Shown: in pieces, positions 60,512 to 64,000 of the stretch | Layout of the letters: the number at the start of each line of letters is the position of its first letter | Position numbering within the stretch: position 1 is the first letter of the stretch | NCBI RefSeq assembly: GCF_036417845.1 | Contig: NC_089983.1 | Coordinates: forward strand, 22,535,207 to 22,599,206 | Length of the DNA stretch: 64,000 nt | Direction: 5' to 3' | Source: Apteryx mantelli | Lineage: Eukaryota > Chordata > Aves > Apterygiformes > Apterygidae | Position numbers and translations under genes: made by a program | Notes under the pieces: generated by a model | Told to the model about the DNA's origin: nothing | Seen by the model: the letters and a program-made list of their open reading frames with translations, nothing else | The model's database searches: none

Positions 60512-63500
60512 GTAAATGGATGATATTATATATGATAATTAAGTTGAATATTCTTAAGGATAAATGAGAAATCATCATTTGAATGCCCAGTAAAAGCTGG
60601 GCATTGTGAATACTCTTGGATGAAAGAGCCTTTCTACAGAGTTTCTGCTGTACAAGCTTGCATAGCCCTTGTTGTCTTCATGCTCTCCTAAGTGCTGGAT
60701 GAAAGCTTGGATGTTTTGAATAACACCAAAACTACAACCAATTTTCACCCAGTCCCTGTGGCCTTGTAATCAAGCTCTGCTTTCTATATAGCAACCTCCA
60801 GTCCAACTCCATTATCTTTACACTGAAACTGCAGCAATGCTGTGAACAAGGAGATTCTCTAGCAAATAAGAAAAGATTAATTTGAAATTAATAACTTGAT
60901 TCTTGGCATTATTACTGAATTTATTTACACCTGCACATAAAAACACAAGTTCACTGAAACAAGACTTGAAAGATGGGTTGTGTACATTTTTATCTTGACA
61001 TGAGTATCTGTTCTTTGAATTCAGACTATGAGCTTTTCCTGTGTTTGTAATTCAGAGAGAAGACAAAAACAAATAACAAGTGACAGCAAAATAACTCCTA
61101 TAATAATGTATTCTTTATAATTCTTTGGTATGCAGAAGAGTAAAGGCAAAAGCCACTCAAGCCCCTGCTAGAATTCATGCTGCCTGAGTGAATGGGAGTG
61201 CTGCACAAGGTCCACTTAGAAAGGACTCTTGTCACTCATCCTGGGCAGGTGGCTCCTCCCGAGACCATTTAATGCCGCTGACTGCACTTATTCTCCCCTA
61301 GCCTTTCATTCTCTTTCAGGATCTTGCTGTAGACAGTAACTAAGTCTCCAGCTTAAATGTATTTCAGTCTCAACAGGCCTGGAAGATTTGCTGCCTAGGA
61401 GAGTTTCTTTTCAGATGCTGACAGAGAGTGATAGTAACCTCTGAGACAGAAACAGCTTCTTTAAAACACTTTGATTCAGAACCTGGAGAACCAGATTTAG
61501 AGCAGAGCTCCTAACAGTGTTTGGTATTCCCCTTAATCTTCAGATAGGTTTGACTTAACCCTGTGTTCCCCATCGTTATATGAAATGGTGTGCACTCTGT
61601 CTGCAGTATATTGTGGCTGTCTGTGACTTTGCTGAATGTCACCCACACACCAGGCTGACCCCTACCTTACCTTTTTTTGCGAGTAAGCATCTTCCTTGCA
61701 AGTAACTTCTTTCATCTCCACCACTGCTGAATCTAGGGTAAGGAGTGAGTTCCATATCTGAGCTGTGAATTTATTAGTGACAAAATAGCTTGCTTCTCAT
61801 AGATAAGTATATTTGTTCTCTTTGTTGATTTAGCTAGAATTGTCTCTAAGAGGCTAAAAAATCTCTGAGTGGAAAAAAGTTAAATCCAAACTCCCCAGAT
61901 TTGGGGGGATTTGAGTTCACATCCAGTTAAAATAGACTACTTTATATAATTGCTACTGATTTAAAAAGAGAATGTGTAACATTTTCATCACTGTCCTAAA
62001 ATTAATTTGTGCTAACTTGAGTGGCAAAATGGGTTTGAGGAAAAGCACAGACTTCTTTCCTTACCTTCTTCCCTTCCTTTTCCTGCTCCCCCAAAATACT
62101 AGACCCCCAATTCTGCAGCATTTCTGCAGGAGGGAGGGTCTAAACTATTTTAGACACTAAAAGAGGCTGACTGGCCTAAACCCAGTTTGTTGATCCTGCA
62201 ATGCTGCAGTGAAAAATGTCAATTATTGCATGTGTGCGAGTTTCATAGACGTAAAAGGGTCCCTAGTCACTGACTTGGGAAAACACAAGCATCTTCCCAG
62301 TGTTGATATTACTATCAATTGCAGAGATACTTTTCTATTTAGACTTGACAGAAACTGTCAAGGAAGGTGGAAAAATGCATTCCTCCACTCTTGCTGAACT
62401 ATCAGAAGAGAGAAAGCTTTTAAAGGCATTAAATGCAGTCAGAGATTAGTGGACTGTTAGGTCTAAAAAGCACCAGGATGGATAAAACTAGTTAGGGAAC
62501 CTTACCCAGCCGTTCCTTCACCAGATCCATAAATACTGGTGGAAAAGCTGTAGAACAGTTTCCAGAACCATATACAAGAAAGAGGGCTTTCCTTGCTTTT
62601 TCTAAGTTCCTTGTTCACATTATATTTTATACTGTATTTGGTGTTTATGTTTGTTTATTGTCCTTTTCTATATGTTCAGCTTGCCTGATCGATGGAATTT
62701 CAGAAAAAATTAACTGAAGAGATGGCTATCATTATCAAAACATAACCTTTTGTGATATAAAGGTTTATAAATTTATAAGTACTGAACAATCAAAGAGAGG
62801 AGAAAAAATAGACTTAGAGATGGATAACTGTGATAAAAAAGTAGAGAGACAGAAATTGTCACTTTCTGGCAACTACATCAGAAACGGTTCAAGTTGTTTT
62901 TTCTTTCTCTGGTGCCTATTTTTAAGTTTTCTTAACGTGAAAAGTTTTCTTGAAGGAAAATCATAAGCTCTTACAGAAATTCATGTGAGAGCTAAGTCTA
63001 AATTGGATTTAAGTAAAATTAAAGCTGTTATTTCTCAAGTATAATTCCAGAAATTCTCTGAACAGAAAACTGAAGAATAATATGATTTACCTGTTGATTT
63101 ATATATGGCCCATGAGTGCTATCATTACACTAAGAAATGTTCCATTATAAATTGTGAACTACTTCTTGTATTTCTGAAATCTAAAATCTGTTTCTGTGGC
63201 CAGGTAGTCAAGGTAGACAATTTATACTGATAATTTTGTAATCTAAATATATGTATCTAATTGAAAGGTATAATATGATAAATGTTATAATTTTCAGTAA
63301 CTACAGAAATTTTAGCCATACAATTTTAGATACTTAAGCTAGCATTAGCAATTTAGAGAACTCTCTGATCCAATCATATTAGAATAATAATACTATTTTG
63401 CTGTTAGTAAGGTATTTCACCCATTGTTATGTACAAGAGGCATAGAATTATTTTTCAAGTTCATACTTAGTTTTGCTGCAATTCCTGGCACGTATGCCAT

Positions 63501-63984
63501 GATGGTGATTTTGATGAATTAGGGCAAATGATCTTCCTGCAATTTACAGTGGGTAGGTGAATTGCTGTGCATGTAGAAGGCTCTACTGGAAGTGTTTGCA
63601 AATTGAAGGAGTGGTGCACAAGTCATAATTTGCCTATATACCCCTACGAACAGCAAGAGTGTGTATGTAAAGGTTTCACAGTCTCTATATAATATAATAT
63701 TGAAGTCCACCAACTCTAGGCCATCAAATGTACACATGCATACACCTCTCACATATGCTTCCAATTAAAGCTAAATATTTTGACTCAGAACACTGCAAAG
63801 AAAATTAAAGACAATATTTTATAAGACAGACTACTAAACTGCATTTAAATGGACTCTCAAATTTCTGTCCTCTGTATTTCTGTTTAGTTTAGTCTTTTTC
63901 CTCTACATATGTTACGTCAAACACTTCTAAAGTTTCCTAAAAGGTGCTTTCTTTGACTGTTTAACTCGTATCTTTTCAATTCAG

Positions 63985-64000
63985 ATCTCTGGCTAAGAAG
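63985..64000 (+). CDS. PDE1A: Putative second coding exon of PDE1A, cut by the window end
   Basis: Sixteen bases follow the acceptor TATCTTTTCAATTCAG. In the phase left by the first exon (AT + A) they continue as I-S-L-A-K-K, so KG joins to ISLAKK. Mammalian PDE1A, as I remember it, continues KG-I-L-R-C-L-V-K-Q directly. PDE1C has a short extra insert containing K-Y-K-K-T before its L-V-K-Q block, so this could be the matching extra exon in PDE1A. With only six residues visible this is an inference. A chance acceptor is the alternative. Confidence 0.4.

Larger units (their letters stand above)
58086..63984 (+). other. PDE1A: PDE1A intron 1
   Basis: Intron between the first coding exon and the putative next exon, starting GTGAGT and ending TTTTCAATTCAG. 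It contains a TTTTG/CTTTG low-complexity tract (60468-60511) and a possible cassette exon (58398-58444). The rest is AT-rich unique sequence in which I see no repeat family. If the acceptor at 63984 is not the real one, the intron continues beyond the window. Confidence 0.6.

Noticed and set aside
61672-61723. Splice-bounded 52 bp open segment on the - strand inside the PDE1A intron
   Set aside because: Antisense to PDE1A, short, and weak acceptor. It is at the level expected by chance in a window this size.
1-64000. tRNA, rRNA, CRISPR array, bacterial operon or phage features
   Set aside because: None seen. The sequence is vertebrate nuclear DNA with LINE and LTR repeats and intron-type signals.

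Overview
This is a 64 kb, AT-rich, gene-poor piece of amniote genomic DNA, most likely from a bird. Two long, decayed CR1 LINE copies and at least two shorter CR1 tails are present, along with a long terminal repeat (LTR) rich in internal repeats. There are no operons, no bacterial-type ORFs and no long intact coding frames. CR1 is also abundant in turtles and crocodilians, so 'bird' is an inference.

The one gene I can name is PDE1A, the Ca2+/calmodulin-dependent cyclic nucleotide phosphodiesterase, on the + strand near the right end. Its first coding exon (57982-58085) encodes 34 residues plus two bases. It ends with the block EKMWQRLKG, the start of the calmodulin-binding helix of PDE1A, and is followed by a good splice donor. 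An intron of about 5.9 kb follows. The last 16 bases of the window (63985-64000) sit behind a plausible acceptor, continue the same frame and may be the next exon. The leader upstream of the start codon carries three short upstream ORFs.

Layout: 1-1937 unique AT-rich DNA; 1938-3290 CR1 copy A; 3291-6039 non-coding with a G-rich tract; 6040-7184 CR1 copy B; 7185-14099 mostly unassigned with one CR1 tail at 11769-11890; 14100-15660 a compact block with open frames on both strands that looks like a decayed mobile element or retrocopy; 15661-21849 AT-rich, with palindromic AT tracts; 21850-22680 the LTR; 26673-27055 a second, weaker LTR candidate; 27056-54889 long unassigned DNA with an antisense CR1 tail (41602-41848), an old interspersed repeat (50167-50410), a 37-bp-arm palindrome (50448-50547), two small GC-rich islets and several splice-bounded open segments; 54890-55240 a CpG-richer segment; then the PDE1A leader, exon and first intron.

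Most of the window is probably intergenic, or is 5' flank or long first intron of PDE1A. Several short segments have convincing splice signals at both ends and an open frame. They are listed as candidate exons with low to moderate confidence, because in 64 kb of AT-rich DNA such segments also arise by chance. No tRNA, rRNA, CRISPR array or intact mobile element was seen.
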